Source: Nipponacmea schrenckii
Lineage: Eukaryota; Mollusca; Gastropoda; Lottiidae
Assembly (NCBI GenBank): GCA_030562195.1
Contig: CM060200.1
Span: 5,394,001-5,458,000 of the forward strand
DNA: 64,000 nucleotides
Direction: 5' to 3'
Part shown: one piece after another, positions 51,353 to 63,900 of the stretch
Layout of the letters: every line of letters starts with the position of its first letter
Numbering within the stretch: position 1 is the stretch's first letter
Made by a program: the position numbers and the translations under genes
Notes under the pieces: model-generated
What the model was told of the DNA's origin: nothing
The model's input: only the letters and a program-made list of their open reading frames with translations
The model's database searches: none

Positions 51353-52846
51353 TCAACTTGTTTCATAAGTAGTTAACAACGCTGCGTCCACTGGTTCCAA
51401 ACACGACGGACAAATAAAAGATCTCATTAACCAGTCATCTATGCATTCTTTATGATATGTGTGCATACAAGGTAAAAATCTTAACATATCTCCTAATAGA
51501 AATTCTTCCATACAAATACAACACCTGAAAATCAAACACAGTATATAACATTTGTGCAATACACCATGAAGATAAGGTAATGCTACAGACCAAGACTAAA
51601 TTAAACTGAAAATTGTGGTAGGCAGATATAAAAACATTTCTTTGAGGTCACTTAATTGATTTAATTATGGATCAATCATAGTCTATCATTACTTACTCCT
51701 TTGCCTTTTTACTTGTACCATCAAAAACTCCAGTAGGTAGATGGTGTATAAGGCCCAACCTTTGTGCTATTTTCACTTGTTCATCTTCAGTCAATAGGTT
51801 AGCTGGTCTACTAACATTAGGTGATGGATGATATATAGGAACACTCTCCTTAAATCAAAATATCTTTCATATAAAATATACCCAATTAGCAACCTTATTA
51901 ACACAAGTAAATTGTTCTGTATCCACTTTATACAAGTTGAAAAATGGTGAACTTTTTAATGTGTAATCTTATATTATCTGTGATATGAGGGTAGAAGGGC
52001 AAAGATATAGAATGCTTGTAAGCATTTTTGAGAAAATATCATTAAAGCACTAAACTCCATTCAAGGGAAAGATAATAGGTGAATGTATACAAGATGTATA
52101 TAGGTATGTATCATGTAGCCTTTAAAACACTACAACTGTACTAAATGATAATTGTAACCTTTTCCCACTTTGCCTACTTGATTTTTATATCTAATTCTAC
52201 ACTAAATGTTTAAACTTTGGCTAGCTAACACTTGAACAATTGAAAAAAAAAACTTCCTGAAAGATTATATAAGGTGAGTCATACATAAAAAAGTATCAGA
52301 AGTGTGTGATAAACATTTAAATCACAGAATAATCATAATTTCTAAATATAGTGTTTGAATATATTGTTCTATATCTGACATCTAAGAGTTACAGACTTCT
52401 GCCCTACATGATTGATGGGTCAAGATATCACAATAATAAATTTATAATATGGAAATAAATGAATCAGCTGTTCGTAAAGTTTGATCCTCTTCCAGTTTTT
52501 GTCTTTGTTTTCTTTGTATGACTTTTTCACTCATCATCTCATTGTTTAGGCTTGTAGCCTACAATCTGTCAATATGACATTTTGTCATTTCTGTCTTTGA
52601 AACTTAAAATAAAGTAGATCTATATTAGGGACAATTATGAAACACGACAGCAACACAGATTCCATTTGTTGTCTTATAAGATCTATATCATATTTAAATC
52701 GAAATAGAAAATAAAATGAGGTCAACCTGATAAGGTGGTGGTGGTCCAATATTTACTGCAGACGGGTCCACAACCTCGGGTCCATTGTCACTTCCTCTCA
52801 ACAGTGAAATGTCGTCTGTATTTGGCGACTTCAGACAATTACCCAT
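51353..52846 (-). CDS. RNF11: RNF11: RING-H2 E3 ubiquitin ligase adaptor
   Basis: A small membrane-anchored RING protein of endosomes that works with Nedd4-type ligases and the A20 complex. Exons 52727-52846, 51697-51848 and 51353-51524 join in phase to 147 residues (human 154). The N-terminus MGNCLKSPNTDDISLL carries the Gly2 myristoylation and Cys4 palmitoylation signals. PPPPYQ at the end of exon 1 is the PY motif bound by WW domains. The conserved VPIYHPSP and QVKIAQRLGLIHHLP follow. The C-terminal RING-H2 has CCICMEEF, FLPCMHTYHKECIDDWL and CPSC, all zinc ligands intact, ending TTYETS. The exon 1 donor is the weaker gttgac. The start is fixed by homology to the myristoyl site. Confidence 0.97.
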
Positions 52847-53479
52847 CGTTTAACAGATCAGGCTTTTTATCTGACTGCCTTTCTAAAATGATAATTTTGC
52901 ATAGATGTTATAGTTTTCCAACTATTTCCGTGTCTAAATAATAACAAAACCGAATCAAAACATTGGCCTTTTCACTGCTCTGTTATTGCGCTCTAGACAA
53001 TGACGTCAATGTGGATTATGTCGAGAAAACAACATCTCAGCACGGTCAAATTGTTCTGTTTTGATGCAAGTGTTTGGCAAAGATACATATCAGACAAATT
53101 TGTTAAATGACAATAAACACGAATACAAAATTTTAAGAATATAGAAAAATGTATAGTTCCTCTGTATGAATACAATAATTTTTTTTTGTAAGAGAAGCAA
53201 GGCATATTTGTCTCGTACTTTTTAAAAAAAAATTAAGCAAAGATTAAAATTTGTAATGATATTATGTTATTCTGATCGTTACTACCCATCAAATGTGGTA
53301 TAACAGGTAGCGTACAAAAATCATACGAAACAAATTTTATATAAGACAATCTCAGAAAACCGCGGGAAAAACGAAAGTAGAACTGCTGCTATGAACCGTT
53401 GACATATAGACTAAATGTAAAAAGTAAAAAGGAATAAAAAATGACGCAGATCTAGCCATCGAAGATTTCCAAAGCTAAC
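52847..53479. promoter_or_regulatory. Shared RNF11 / FANCC-like divergent promoter
   Basis: Only 633 bp separate the RNF11 start codon (minus) from the putative FANCC-like start codon (plus). The interval contains a perfect palindromic CRE, tgacgtca, at 53001-53008. It also has an E2F-like site within gaaaaccgcgggaaaaacg (about 53355-53373), and another half-CRE-like tgacgca near 53442. An E2F site nearer the repair gene would fit S-phase expression. No TATA box is evident. Site function is inferred from motif match alone. Confidence 0.55.
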
Positions 53480-56400
53480 ATGTCCCTTGTTGGCAAATTG
53501 GGGGAATTTTTATCTATTATTCAGAGACATAAACCGAGCAATATCAAATTCCAAAGTATATTACCAAAATATGAGGTTGGTGTTCTCATTTATATTTATA
53601 GCCTCTTTAAGGTTTTGTTGGGCTTACAATGGATTTTGCAGAAACATATTGATCTAAATCCATTCTATAATTCATTCTCACACCTATTTAGATCAATATG
53701 ATATATGAAACCCTTAGTTTATTGTAGAAGAAATAATTATAGAACAAAAATGTGACAGGACCACAGCCAATATAATGCTTTGACTTAAATACAAAAATAT
53801 CAAATATTCCATATATATCTTGGTTTGCTATATACGATCTAATATTAACACAAGGTCTGGTTTTTCAGTTTTCTACCAGGCAAAAGTGAGAGTTAATGAT
53901 ACATTTATACAATATTGGATATATCTTGGTAATATTATTTTTACAGACAGAATCTGTAAATAGTTTTTCCAGTGGAGATAGTTTCTGCTTGGTGCAGCTA
54001 GGATTTGATTTTTCTACTACATTTTCTTCTCATATCACACAGGTAAATAGGCCCGAATAGAAATATTTACGCTCCTCTCTGAAATACATAACTTATTTCT
54101 ATGAAAGTTTGATGGCTAAATGTAATTCTCTTGGGAGCACAAATTAGGCTACATGAAATTCAAAATTGGTGGGAAAAACTCATTGAAGCTGTATTGCTTT
54201 CTGCTAGAGCTGTACAGGCTTAAGATATTAATTTACCTGAAAATAATATGGCAGAAAATTGCGAAAATCTCCAGTTTCTTTCAAAATATATAGTAGACCT
54301 ATATTGTACCTTTTGAGGTTCTATAGCACAGTCTGTTTAACAGTGTTATAGCATACTTGGTTCATAAATGTAGTTGTTTATTTCTATTCTGGGCTAAGGC
54401 ACATCCATGTACCATACATTTACATCATTATCTTTTCTTGTTCAGTATTTCAATGTCAAATAAAATTTTATTTTCATTACAATTTTATCTTTTATTTTAG
54501 TTTGCAGAAAACATTTCCCTCAGCTTATTAATAAGGAAGAAAAATGTACCCAAAGTTTATTAGATGAATTGACAGGAGTTATAAGTATTGTTGATGTTAT
54601 GGTAGATTTGTTAAATGTAAAAGATGTTTTACCCATCATTAGCTGTTTATTAGATGTATTTATTTCTTTACCATCTCAGTTTAAAAACAAACATATTGAT
54701 TTTTTTATTAACAAAATATGTGACAAAGACAAAGGTAAGTAATTGATGTGTATAGATAATTGGATAAATCATTGACAGAAGATATCTGGTGAGGTCAAAT
54801 CTCATGTCAGTGTCATCCGGTTAGTGTTGGTGTTTAATTTAGGGGTTTCTGAGAAATCCAAAATATATCGGGACTGCAAAATAATGTCAGACTAGTGTGT
54901 CGGATTACTCAGAGGACACTGTATATTAACAAATTTTGTGTTACAGATGGTGTTAACACTATTAGGATATTTTATATTGAGTACTGTTTTTTTATTATTG
55001 TACATGTAAATTTATATCTTCAATATTTCCAATGAGAAGCTCGTTTAGAACTGGATTTTTTTTTTTTCTTAAGTTAACTTTATCACTAGATTTTATATTA
55101 TATACAATATGTGACTAAATAAGCAAATAAATAATAAAAAAACAGCTGCATGTTTATATTTTTAGTTTATTTTTCAGAACTGAAATTCATGCCATATGAA
55201 ATATACATGAAAATATGGAAGTTAGATCCAAGTTTTCTAGAGAAAGATGTTTTGGTTTTGATCAATGAATGTAGTCAATGTTTACCTTTACCATCAATAC
55301 TACAAGACTTAATACTACATACTAATTTGGTACTATCTTTATTAAACGCCAAAATATTTACCCAAAAACTTGCCTTTTGCTCCTGTTTTTACCTCTATTG
55401 ATTCCAAGCTCCCTTTTTTCACTTAGTCCTGTCATATTTTTTAATGAAATAATTTACCCGGAAATATTCTTCTACAATAATACTATAATAACGTGCAGAC
55501 AATATTCATTATTTTAATGAAATTCAGTATGGTATTGTATATTAAATGGTTTCAAATTATTAATTTTCATAACTTTGCTATTTCAGGTAAAAAGTTGCAG
55601 TGAAGACTATATGATATATAAATTTGTATATGAACTTCTTCGGACTATATTATTAGAGTCACACTATAATCCAATATTTCTTCAATTTACCTCTACATTT
55701 TTATCTTCTGTTCATCTTTTACAATGCCAGAAACAGGTAAATATTTAGAATGGTTCTCTTTCGAGAACGCTATCTGAATGTCTTGCTAATTGGAATTTAC
55801 AGCTGTCAAAAAAAATGTTATTTAGGAAATGGAATCCAGTTATACACCTCTTTTTTTCTCACCTGAATTGGCTAAATGCTATATACATAATATTTTCGGG
55901 AAAGCAGAATAAAGCTTACATTTTTTAATTTCAACCTGTTGAGGTTCTAATTTTTGGAAACTAGGTTGAAAATCCAAAGGTATTATTATTATGATACTGC
56001 ATTTTAATTTTAAATACATAATTCAATAATTTGAATTACATGTTTGATCTTTATTTTAGATGGTATCTAATTATCTCTATGTGAAGAAATTCAAACACCT
56101 CAAATTGTTACTGAATCAAGATTCGAGTAAGTAGAATGTCAGGTTTAATTTTGTTAAACATTATTAAATCTTTTTAATCCTAAAATTTTAACATTATGTT
56201 GTAAATCAGACTATATTTCAGATTTTTCAAGCTAAGTTATGTAAATTGGTGCATATATTACCATCTTTAGTGGTTATATCTAGTATCAAAAAATGCATTT
56301 ATCTTGTACATGCTCTAGATTGAAAATATGCATGTCAGTTCAATGAAGGTTGAAAAGTTCAGAAAAAAAAAATGTTTTATCTTGTTCATAATAATTATAA

Positions 56401-58412
56401 ATACATTTTTGTTCATATTATAGCAATCTACTGTTTATAAGATATATAGAAATAGGCATAGGTAAAGAAAATTTTCTCTTGATAACGCTGCCTATATGAG
56501 CATGTGAAACATTGAGTTAATAAATATTAGAAATAGTATATCCATATATCATGTGCTTCTTTACTATAGCAATCTGTTTGTCTAGAATGTGTCAACAAAC
56601 AGAAGCTATCATCAATGAAATAAAATTAATGGAAGTCAGTGAAAACAAAATTAAGAAATTAGATCTGATGCTTTTACTGACACAACATGTACATTGGTAT
56701 TACAATATTATCTGGAATATTTTCAAAAGTTCACAAAAGGTGAGAAAATCTAGGTTTTATATGTCATTCTTCATAATTTGTTATGGTTTTATTTCAGATT
56801 ACATTTAGTAACAGTGAAACAAGGTTACAATAGTGCTCAATTGTACAGTGATATAGAAATTTATACCGGTATATAAAAAAAAGGAAAAGAATTGACCTTC
56901 TGACTCTAGCAAGATGATAGTGATAACAAAATATTTTTGTTGTTTCAGTTCAACAGTATTTTAGTAGAGTATTTATTATGGTTTCATAATATTTATACTG
57001 ACAATTTCAAGGCAAGTTTTTTTTACTAATCAGATTTTATGATATGCATACCATTTGTGCATTGTCCGTGAATGGGTTGAACTTTAAATATCTCTTAAAA
57101 AAAAAAAAATTTAATCTCTAATGTACATCCTTGTATTCTATTACGTCATCACATTATTTTGTATAAATATGAATCAAAATTATGTAAACTTCTTCAAGCC
57201 CGAAACGTTGTAGATAAACTGTATATATTTCATATGGTTCTCATTCTATTCAGTTGGGTAATACAGTCGGAATCTGTGCATCCGACTCTGCATATCTTTT
57301 AATATCTCAATAAACTTTTCAATTTTCCATTTGGATTTTAATCCTTAAGTCCTTGAAGGTGATGACTTATTCAATAATGAACTAAATGAAAAATGATGAA
57401 CTATTAAAATGAAAACTTTAGCCTCTCGAAGTGTTAGTATTCATTTGTAGACTTTTAGTGAAAATCATTAATACTCAATTAAAGTCTTGAAATGAATACT
57501 TATATATGCTGCAACATAGACCATAATGGGAGGATTTATTTCAAATTAGAATGAATTTAGCAACTGTTAAAAAGGAGAATAAAGTAAATTTTTAATATAT
57601 TTTAGATAAAAGTTGTAGAATGTATACAGAATATGAAGTGTATATTAAAGAAAAAGAGTTTAAGAGAGAGTGATATAGAATATGGGGTATATGGTATAAT
57701 TTCAATAGATGAGTTACTCCCTTTAACAAAACATCTTCTGTTTATATTCTTATTACAATCAGACTCTGGTTATTTATTGTCTAAACGGATCTTCCATATG
57801 GTTAGTATTGCATGTTTTGAAATATATTGCTTACATAATTTTCACTGCTAATTGGAGACACAGAGCAAGTTATATAATTATTTTTGTTGACATTTGTTCA
57901 TAATTGCTGAAATGTATATCAGAAAGAGATATTATCTTAGTAATCCAAGAAAATCCTAGTTCCAATTTAGATACTGGTTATTATCACTGTCAATTATAAA
58001 GATAGTTAGAATTAAGCTCTGTATAGCTAAAACTATATCTTGAACCTTGGAAAGTCCGCTACTACAAACTCAAATTGCTTTGTACAACAAGCAGTAGTTA
58101 AAAAGTGTAAATAAATAAATATTAAATATAAATATATCTGTATATGGAGCAAGTCAGTCCAATAAATATACACATATTGTTATATTTTAGGCTAAATGTG
58201 ATACTGATACGGATATATTAATGATGTTGATATATTTACATGATATTCATTTAATCAATACCACTGACTGGTCACCAACTAAATTATTAGCATTCCAAAA
58301 TATTTGTCACACATCAAGATGTAATATACAGATAAATCAACAAAAAGACATTAATCACCAACACACCATTCTCCAGAAAAGTGAAAATATGTTTGCTTGT
58401 AACCAGTCTTGA
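53480..58412 (+). CDS. FANCC: FANCC-like Fanconi anaemia core complex protein
   Basis: FANCC is an all-helical subunit of the nuclear core complex that ubiquitinates FANCD2-FANCI at DNA crosslinks. Exons: 53480-53575, 53947-54042, 54501-54734, 55178-55329, 55587-55736, 56060-56126, 56570-56739, 56949-57011, 57606-57800 and 58191-58412, about 481 residues (human 558). Alignment by eye to human FANCC is collinear: FFINKICDKDKELKFMP with FFEAVNEAILLKKISLP, the helices around YELLRTILLESHYNPIF, and the end LTKHLLFIFLLQSDSGYLL with LIRHLLLNFLLWAPGGHTI. The 54042/54501 junction is out of phase (0 to 1), so a small exon is missing there, and the human N-terminal 130 or so residues have no clear match. 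The intron after 57011 uses a GC donor. Identity rests on remembered sequence and weak similarity. Confidence 0.74.
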
Positions 58413-58577
58413 CTGCAGATTTTGTATATTTTGTTATTAAACGATTTTAAGGAATATATTTTGATATATCAAAAGGTGTTTTTTTTTTTCATTTCTGTTG
58501 TTGTTGGAAATATGCAAACGTTTTTTTTTTTTAAATGAGATATTTTTATTATTATAAAAGAATTATTTTGTGCACAG

Positions 58578-58758
58578 GTCAAATGATGAATTTCAAAACT
58601 ATATCCACTTAGTTGCACCTTGCCATATATTAGAGGATATACAACCATACCAATTTTCTGATGCCAACTTGTCAAATACACTCCAAGTTCAATTCTATAC
58701 AAATACAGAATATTATAAATTGTTTATGAAACTATTATTTCTATCTCAAATACAATAA
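58578..58758 (+). other. Possible alternative last exon after FANCC-like gene
   Basis: A good acceptor (attattttgtgcacag) at 58577 opens a 60-codon frame (SNDEFQNYIHLVAPC ... KLFMKLLFLSQIQ) that ends in a stop at 58758. It looks more protein-like than its surroundings. It needs a phase-2 donor upstream; the only one in the last FANCC-like exon is the weak gtcacc within DW|SP near 58275. It may be an alternative terminus, a fragment of another gene, or chance. Confidence 0.25.
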
Positions 58759-59262
58759 CATAGGAAAATTCAACAGAGTATATATAATTAAACAAATGAA
58801 ATAGATTAAAAAAGTCTTAATATTATAACAATAAATCTAGAGCCCTACACATTCCTGTTATATATCTAATACAGATATTTTCTACCTAATAAAACTATAT
58901 AAATAACTATCTATTAATAAATGACATTTGATTTCCGTTCAATAATAAAATCTGTATAATTATTTTTAAAAATGGAAGAAAAAGGATATGTCTTTGTAAA
59001 TAAATTTGACATGAAGGCATTAGTACATTAGTACATTCCTGAGAATTTAGTTTTATTTCAGATTGTCAAGAATTTAGCTTTCAAAAAATAATTGCACTTC
59101 AATTGAAATAATTTTCATGAATGACCAACAACCATAATAACTAATATTTACTGATTTCTCTTGACAAAACTGATGATCTTTTCTATTTTTTTTTTCAATC
59201 AAATGCATCTAATTGCATATCTCTCAATACTAGCAAATGAATATTTTTAACTTTATCTTGGA

Positions 59263-60810
59263 TTATAAGAAGATATCATGAGATTGACCTAGTCTTTCTT
59301 CATCTTTCTGTTTTAATCTACCAGCTTCAATTTGAGAAAATGTTGGCAAGCCATGAGGCATCTCTATCAATTCTGACTCTAAATCTAAGACTCTGTCAGC
59401 TTCAGCTGCAATAAATTACAAAACATAAATGCTTGATGAAATGAAAGTTAAGAATTTTATAAAATATGACGATCCATATGAATATAGTGTGGCCAATGTG
59501 TTACTGAGTTATTTCCCTTTTAAGTGGAACAGGTCAATAGTATTAAAAATATGGTAAAGACACAAAAACACTCATCAGTTTTAAGGCTTTTTAATCATAG
59601 AAAAAATTACTACTTTGCTAAGTACATTTTTCTGAAGCTCTGTACCTATTTGGTTGCAGTAGTTTGGTTTTCAAGGCCATTGCTCAATCCAAGTCAAAAT
59701 GAGAATAATAACATTACCTCTAATTCTGATCATTTTACTGCCATGTGCCATGTCATATTGATATCCTAATATTAAAGTCAATGGTATTAAAGGAGCTAAG
59801 AATGCAGGGTTTCCCTTCTTACGGAATCTGAAATTACAATCCCACATTTTCCAAGCACAGAAATAGACATCTTTAGGTAATATTCTGAAAGGGCGATTGT
59901 TTGATCGAGCACATGCTGGTAGATCCATGATTAATCTTGGTATATATTAAAATGGCTTTAAAATGTTCAGCCATGTCTATTATATATTATGAAAATTATA
60001 TACCAACCCTGCTATGGATCCAAAAGCAGCAAAAACATAAAATGAACCATACCATAAAATCATATCCCGACTCCTTGCAATTTGCATAGCCATCTGTCTT
60101 TCCCTCATTTGATTCTGCATTTGAACCTGTCGCTCCAGCTATAAATTAAAGTAAAGTTTTCTTTTCCTACATTAAATAGGGCTTCTGGAACTGGTATAGA
60201 AATGACTTTGTAGGCTACTGTACTTCAATTAACCAGTCAGAACAAATTATCAAATCTTTTTTTGTGAATCTAAACTTGCTTATAACTATCAATTCCAAAA
60301 TTCTACTTACTACAATTAGGCATATTGGGTCTGAATTTTGTAGGCTACAGATTTTGTCTATATTTGCTTACAAGTTTTCCATCTTTGCTATTGAAATGTT
60401 GACCAATTTCATTTAATATTTCTTTGATGGTTTCAATTTTAAAGATAATATTTTATTCGCATGTCTGTGAAATAATATTACCCTTTTGCATAATACCCTA
60501 CTGTCCCTTAATTTATCCATCACCAGGTACAGTATACTCAATACTGATTGGTATTATTATTAGATTATTGTAGTACTACATGGCTTTCAAACACCTTAAA
60601 GTTATAGGCTATATAATATTGTAATTCTTATTTTAATCTACTTGAGTACAGTGTCAGTAGTGGCACAATTATACTTATATACTATAAATACGGGCTTTGT
60701 AGAAGACTAGTTTAGCCACACTGACCTACCATAACTATCTGGTTTTGCATCATGAATTCTTGTTGCTTTTTCATGTTTTCATCCATAGCTTTACTGATAA
60801 GCATTCCCAT
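59263..60810 (-). CDS. PLGRKT: Plasminogen receptor (KT) homologue
   Basis: PLGRKT is a small two-pass membrane protein which in vertebrates displays a C-terminal lysine that binds plasminogen. Exons 60730-60810, 60008-60138, 59718-59827 and 59263-59405 join in phase to 154 residues (human 147). MGMLISKAMDENMKKQQEFM and RERQMAMQIARSRD match the family N-terminus. Two hydrophobic segments follow, around YGSFYVFAAFGSIAG and AFLAPLIPLTLILGYQYD, with the KKGNP loop between them. The tail MPHGLPTFSQIEAGR matches the human GMITFESIEKAR region. The last residues are HDIFL, so the C-terminal lysine that names the vertebrate protein is absent. All four junctions are GT-AG. The gene is tail to tail with the FANCC-like gene, 850 bp apart. 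Confidence 0.95.
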
Positions 60811-60917
60811 TTCGAAGGTATGTGTATAAGGAGTTACTCTGGAGAAGAAAATGGGCGATACTTTTCGGGTGAAAAGGCTGAGACGCTATTTGAAGAAAAA
60901 TAAATTGCCTCCACTCT

Positions 60918-60945
60918 TGATCACGTCACACATGCGCATTGGATG
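60918..60945 (-). promoter_or_regulatory. PLGRKT promoter elements: CRE-like, NRF-1-like and CCAAT
   Basis: About 110-140 bp upstream of the PLGRKT start codon, the plus-strand sequence reads tcacgtcacacatgcgcatt then gg. On the minus strand this gives CCAAT, an NRF-1-like atgcgcatg and a CRE-like gtgacgtg packed in under 25 bp. This arrangement is typical of TATA-less housekeeping promoters, especially of mitochondrial genes. It is assigned from motif match only. Confidence 0.5.
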
Positions 60946-63900
60946 GTAAACAGTTTGTAGCCCGTAAAACCAACTAATATTAGGCTGTACTGAACTCGCA
61001 GTATGTGTATTTTAACGAGTGTTCAGGACACGATAAATTTAGTCTGAAACAGCTACCTCTGATTTAGTTTAACAGTTGTCGCTATCAGTATCAAACTCGA
61101 TCAATGACGTCTATCCTACTATTATAGACACCATTGGACCATTAAGCCGATGTGCTATTATTACTTTCTACTACCATAATAAATCCACCCAGTTTTACAG
61201 TATGGTCACATTCAGTGTGCTTGAAAAACCTGAGCAATGTCGATACAATATGATGGTGTAAGGACACAATCACATCATCTGGTTGCTCTTGTTTTATTAT
61301 TCCACCTGGAATATAAATGATCTGAGCAGGTCATTTTTTCTACTTTTTAGTTTATGGCAAATTTTGCGTTCTCCATTTCTTGTCGACTGCTTGGTGAGGG
61401 TGGTGGGTAGCACAGACTGCTGTTCTCATCTCATCCCGACATCTTCTTGGATTGTCTGTTATAGATGATGTTACTGATATTAAAGGAACAATGAATGAGT
61501 TGAACGGACCTTGACTGTGCAGCACAGATGGGACGAGAACACCACAAGAGCTATAAAGTGGTTATCTTTATATATATATATAGACATTTCTTTCTTGGTG
61601 CTGAATGTGAACAAAAATAGAAAGTGTTTAAATAGTTTTTATTCACCAATAGATCCAATCTCATGGCCTGTATATTTTATTTTTTCAGTGACAAAATATA
61701 TCTTACTTTATTATTAAATTTTCATCAATACATTTAAGAAACTTAATTTCACATTACATTTAACCAGCAGTTATCACAAGCCTTCTAAAATGTGATTTTT
61801 CAACTTGAAACTACTTCTGCATTGCATTCTGTAGATCTGTTTCTACACAACTAGAAAGATATTTGATCAAATAAAATTTGATAATTTTAGTTATACTGTA
61901 TACTAGTATCTACATGCAAAGTTTGATGAAAATCAGATGTAAACTAAAGAGGTATGAATATCAAATCTGATATCACAGGTTTTAATATCAAAAAGAATAT
62001 CAATGCATACACATGCTAGATTTGTTTCAAAAGCACTTTCTATTTGCCAGATTACAGAAAAAATGCTGCAGTACTAAAAGCGCTAAAATTGAAAAGCATG
62101 GTTGCTGACAAAATTAATTTATTTATACTCTTATACTAAACGCAGGGCAGGTTTAATCTAAATATTTGCTTTCCCAGCTATTCCATCTTTACTGTATTTT
62201 GTACTGTACAGAAGCCTGTTTTCACCATTGATTTAAAGAAATACAGCAATTTGTTTGATGCAACAAAAACATTAACATAGTGATCAATCAATTGATCATT
62301 AGAAGACAAAATTCCTCCTTAATTATTATTTTTGTGTTACACATATCTAAATGCAATCAAGTCTAATTCAAAGACAATGAAAAACAACGCAATTTAAAAT
62401 AACTTGCTTTTGTAACTATTAAATTTCTTGTGAAAAGTGAAACAAATTTGAGCCCTGTAGCTGGGAAAACAAATAATTAGAAGACTATATCCCTTTCAGA
62501 TATTAAATGATATTCAGATATGAATCATTGCTCTAATACAACAAAACAATGTTTTATTTCTCCATATAAAGCAAGTTAACCATCATACAATAATCCTTAA
62601 GTGATTTGAATTCCAAACATAATGAATGGACAAAAATTTTATTTCTAGATGCTACTATAAATAATATTCCTCTATTTCTACATTGAGCTTTATAACCTGT
62701 AATACTATTCCTAATACTATTTCATTACAACTGTTTAGTTATATCTACTAAGCGAGAGCTGTTTCATTTCCTCAATTATCATAAATTTGGAAATTATACA
62801 CAAAACAAGACTCAATCTTTACTACTTTCAATGCTCTAGATCTTATTTATAAGGACCAGTTTATGTATTGTTTAGATAAACCAATTCAATGCCATTTTGT
62901 GGAGATATCCAAGTCCATTGTTTGCCATTTTGGGCCAGGAATTTGTCTTGTGATTTATAGGACTTTGTGATCACCTAAACCTCCAAATGTTCCTATAACA
63001 AGAAATTTCACTTTTTCTTCATTTTGTGAACATCCTTTTTTTCTCTCAAATAATTTGGGTATTAGAAAGTTGTCTTGTTGATAATAGCCTAACATTCAAA
63101 TGTTTTTTGTAGCAGATGTGCATAGACAAAATGTGACTGGATTATGGAGGCTACTGATTTATTTATTGTTTTCAGAATGAAAAATTATGGAAAGGGCAAT
63201 TCTTTTGAAATTCCAAACATAGATATTATGGATACACATGGTTAAGATAGCTCAAATTGTTACAAATGTTAACTGTGAAAAAGGTAACTGACTAGTTTAG
63301 CTGAACATTCTGATCCCGAAAATGACAAACTATGGACTTGAAGGATCATCAGGACTAACAAGCTCTGAAGATTTTATATAACACTTATGATCAATTAAAT
63401 CTAATACAAAAAACCAAGAACATGAAAAATGTATGCATTTGTCATAAATTAAAAACTTTGTTTTGTTCACCTCCATAAACCATAGTCTAAACAACAAGTT
63501 TGTTAAAAAAAAATCAAGATAACAGTAATATCGTAAAAGCTAAGTTATGGTACACTAAGCTTAATTTACTGACTTGGTACAAGATTCAAAATTTTGTCAA
63601 AACAGTTCATTCCATTTAAACTTCAATTAATGTTTTCAAGAAAATGTGGTTGGTTTGTTTTTTGTGATACTAAATGGAATATAAGCTTGTATCAGACCTT
63701 TATCTATTATTTCCTAGTAGTCTGAAATGATTTGTTAATTTTTTTATTGATGTTAAATGATTTTTAGACTATGGTTTAAAATGACAATAAAAACTATTCA
63801 AAATCACAAAGAATAAACAAGTAGCAAATAACAAAAACTTTTCAAATAGTAATTACAACTTTTGAGACTAAACTTATCTTCATTTGGCAAAATTTTTTCT

